Assembly: GCA_964546145.1 (NCBI GenBank)
Contig: CAZJIU010000094.1
Coordinates: 1-7,285 of the forward strand
Direction: 5' to 3'
DNA: 7,285 nt
From: CAZAKO01 sp964546145
GTDB lineage: Bacteria > Fidelibacterota > UBA2242
Of this stretch, positions 6,076-7,285 are shown piece by piece. The translations under genes and the position numbers were made by a program. Each line of letters opens with the position of its first letter. The first letter of the stretch is position 1. The notes below the pieces were generated by a model, which was not told the origin of the DNA, searched no databases, and worked only from the letters and a program-made list of their open reading frames with translations.

Positions 6076-6702
6076 TTTTTTGCACAGCGCCGGGAGCTAG
6101 GTGTAATCAATATTGGTCAAGCCGGCGCGGTAATAGTTGATGGACAAGAGTATAAGATGCAGCACAAGGATGGTCTTTATATCGGTCGTGGTGCAAAAAA
6201 GATTTTGTTTGCCAGTGACGATTCCAATAATCCTGCCGAATTCTACCTCCAGAGTTATCCAGCTCACAAAGAATATGCTACCAGATTAGTGCGACAATCA
6301 GAAGCTAACAAAATCGAACTGGGTACGGCTAAAGCTGCCAATGTGCGCACGATTTATCAATATATTCGACCGGGAATTGCCGAGAGCTGTCAGCTGGTTA
6401 TGGGGTTGACAATTCTGGCGCCGGGCAGCGTCTGGAATACCTTTCCGCCGCATACCCATGCCCGCCGAACGGAAATCTATCTGTACCTCGATCTTGATCG
6501 CGATGCCCGGGTTTTTCACCTAATCGGTACCCCTGATGCGACGTGTCACCTGGTCATTGAGAATAAAGAGGCGGTTTTGTCACCCAGCTGGTCAATTCAT
6601 TCGGGAGTTGGTAGTAGTAGTTATACGTTTATCTGGGGTATGGGCGGCGAGAACCAGGATTTCGATGACATGGATTTCATCAAAATCGAGAATATAAGAT
6701 AA
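6076..6702 (+). CDS. kduI: 5-dehydro-4-deoxy-D-glucuronate isomerase (KduI), 5' end lost in assembly gap
   Basis: The enzyme converts 5-keto-4-deoxyuronate (from unsaturated galacturonate released from pectin) to 2,5-diketo-3-deoxygluconate in the cytoplasm. The 208 visible residues correspond to the C-terminal three quarters of the ~278-residue family, starting at FAQRRELGVINIG. The conserved cupin metal ligands are present: HTH (codons at 6451 and 6457), the glutamate of RRTE (6472), and the histidine of PSWSIHSGVG (6598). The signatures GLYIGRGAKK, SVWNTFPPHTHARR and FIWGMGGENQDFDDMD are very close to E. coli KduI. About 70 N-terminal residues and the start codon are in the gap. The next gene begins 25 bases downstream, so the two are cotranscribed. 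KduD, the usual partner, is not in view. Confidence 0.93.
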   Translation, partial: FFAQRRELGVINIGQAGAVIVDGQEYKMQHKDGLYIGRGAKKILFASDDSNNPAEFYLQSYPAHKEYATRLVRQSEANKIELGTAKAANVRTIYQYIRPGIAESCQLVMGLTILAPGSVWNTFPPHTHARRTEIYLYLDLDRDARVFHLIGTPDATCHLVIENKEAVLSPSWSIHSGVGSSSYTFIWGMGGENQDFDDMDFIKIENIR

Positions 6703-6727
6703 TCGCAATTATAGGAAGGAAAATTGA

Positions 6728-7285
6728 ATGCTGAATCCCAATCGTTTCTTTGATCCTGAACCGGGGGTCCGCAAAATTGCCGGAGAGTTGTATACCGGGG
6801 TAAAGGATTTGCCGCTGATTAGCCCCCACGGACATATAGATCCCCGCATCCTGGCTGAGAATACGCCTTTTCCTGATCCGGTTGAGATGTTTATTATTCC
6901 CGATCATTATATTTTCCGCATGCTTTTCTCTCAGGGAATTTCGCTAAATGCCCTGGGAATACCTCATCTGGATGGTGTCGTCTACGAGACCGATTATCGC
7001 AAGATTTGGCGGATTTTTGCCGAAAATTTTTGGCTTTTTGCAGGAACCCCCAGTGGCATCTGGCTGGAATATGAATTTTCTGAGCTGTTTGGGATTGATC
7101 AGAAATTGAATAGTGATACGGCTGACAAGATTTATGATCAGATTCGGGAGAGACTCGATTCTCCTGATTACCTGCCCCAAACATTGTTCGAGCGTTTTAA
7201 CCTCGAAGTTCTGACGACTACGGATGCGCCCTGGGATAATCTCAGGTACCATCGTCAACTCCGCGAATCAGGATGGAAAGGCAAT
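6728..7285 (+). CDS. uxaC: Uronate isomerase (glucuronate isomerase, COG1904/UxaC family), cut by the right window edge
   Basis: An open frame of 186 codons starts at ATG 6728 behind GGAAGGA (6714-6720) and continues past the window edge; family members are about 450-480 residues. UxaC isomerises D-glucuronate to D-fructuronate and D-galacturonate to D-tagaturonate in the cytoplasm. It belongs to the amidohydrolase superfamily. The N-terminal metal motif HxH is H34-G-H36 in LISPHGHIDP. Further family-like segments are EMFIIPDHYIFRMLFSQGI, RKIWRIFAENFWLFAGTPSGIWL and FERFNLEVLTTTDAPWD, where the TTD strand end fits the barrel. The wording differs from the E. coli enzyme and resembles a second COG1904 branch seen in environmental bacteria. 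The symbol is therefore given by family, not by close orthology. Confidence 0.85.
   Translation, partial: MLNPNRFFDPEPGVRKIAGELYTGVKDLPLISPHGHIDPRILAENTPFPDPVEMFIIPDHYIFRMLFSQGISLNALGIPHLDGVVYETDYRKIWRIFAENFWLFAGTPSGIWLEYEFSELFGIDQKLNSDTADKIYDQIRERLDSPDYLPQTLFERFNLEVLTTTDAPWDNLRYHRQLRESGWKGN

Noticed and set aside
5277..6140. Continuous 287-codon frame through the second N run
   Set aside because: The residues after the gap are KduI coding sequence read in the wrong phase; the phase across a placeholder gap is arbitrary.
1..7285. CRISPR array, tRNA or rRNA genes
   Set aside because: No regularly spaced short repeats, tRNA cloverleaf or rRNA sequence was seen in any intergenic stretch.

Overview
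The window looks like a piece of an environmental bacterial scaffold. It contains two runs of exactly 100 N (2903-3002 and 5976-6075), which are most likely scaffolding placeholders of unknown true length. The gene content is hexuronate/pectin catabolism: KDPG aldolase, a GntR-LacI type regulator, a DUF4861 lipoprotein, KduI and a COG1904-type uronate isomerase. The lipoprotein signal, the DUF4861 family and the style of the proteins suggest a polysaccharide-degrading Gram-negative of the Bacteroidota/FCB kind (for example Calditrichota/KSB1-like). This is inference; there is no rRNA or other marker to fix the taxonomy.

Left block (1-2782): two genes on the minus strand. One encodes an exported serine hydrolase of the beta-lactamase/penicillin-binding (class C, AmpC-like) family. 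The other encodes a small two-helix membrane protein with a bacterial PH-like domain. The hydrolase gene is visibly AT-rich, but the spacer between the two genes holds a GC-rich hairpin. The stop codon of the membrane protein lies inside a GTCTAAC box, and a GTTAGGC box lies upstream of its start. This resembles integron gene cassettes with degenerate attC sites. The block is bracketed by two ~100-bp direct repeats (1-100 and 2683-2782), 77% identical without a gap, each carrying an internal inverted repeat.

Middle block (2786-3811): on the plus strand, a gene starts just before the first N gap (RBS plus ATG at 2899). An open frame tail ends at 3080 after the gap. Then comes a complete KDPG aldolase gene (eda), which makes pyruvate and glyceraldehyde-3-phosphate from KDPG.

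Right block (3812-7285): after a 306-base intergenic region come a promoter and a TTGGTATACCA palindrome that resembles the operator of the enterobacterial hexuronate regulators UxuR/ExuR. Next is an apparent operon: GntR-LacI regulator, DUF4861 lipoprotein (3' end lost in the gap), kduI (5' end lost in the same gap) and the uronate isomerase, which runs off the right edge. Together the genes describe intake and isomerisation of (unsaturated) uronates from pectin-like polymers, feeding 2-keto-3-deoxygluconate metabolism that ends at Eda. KduD, KdgK, transporters and lyases are not in view.
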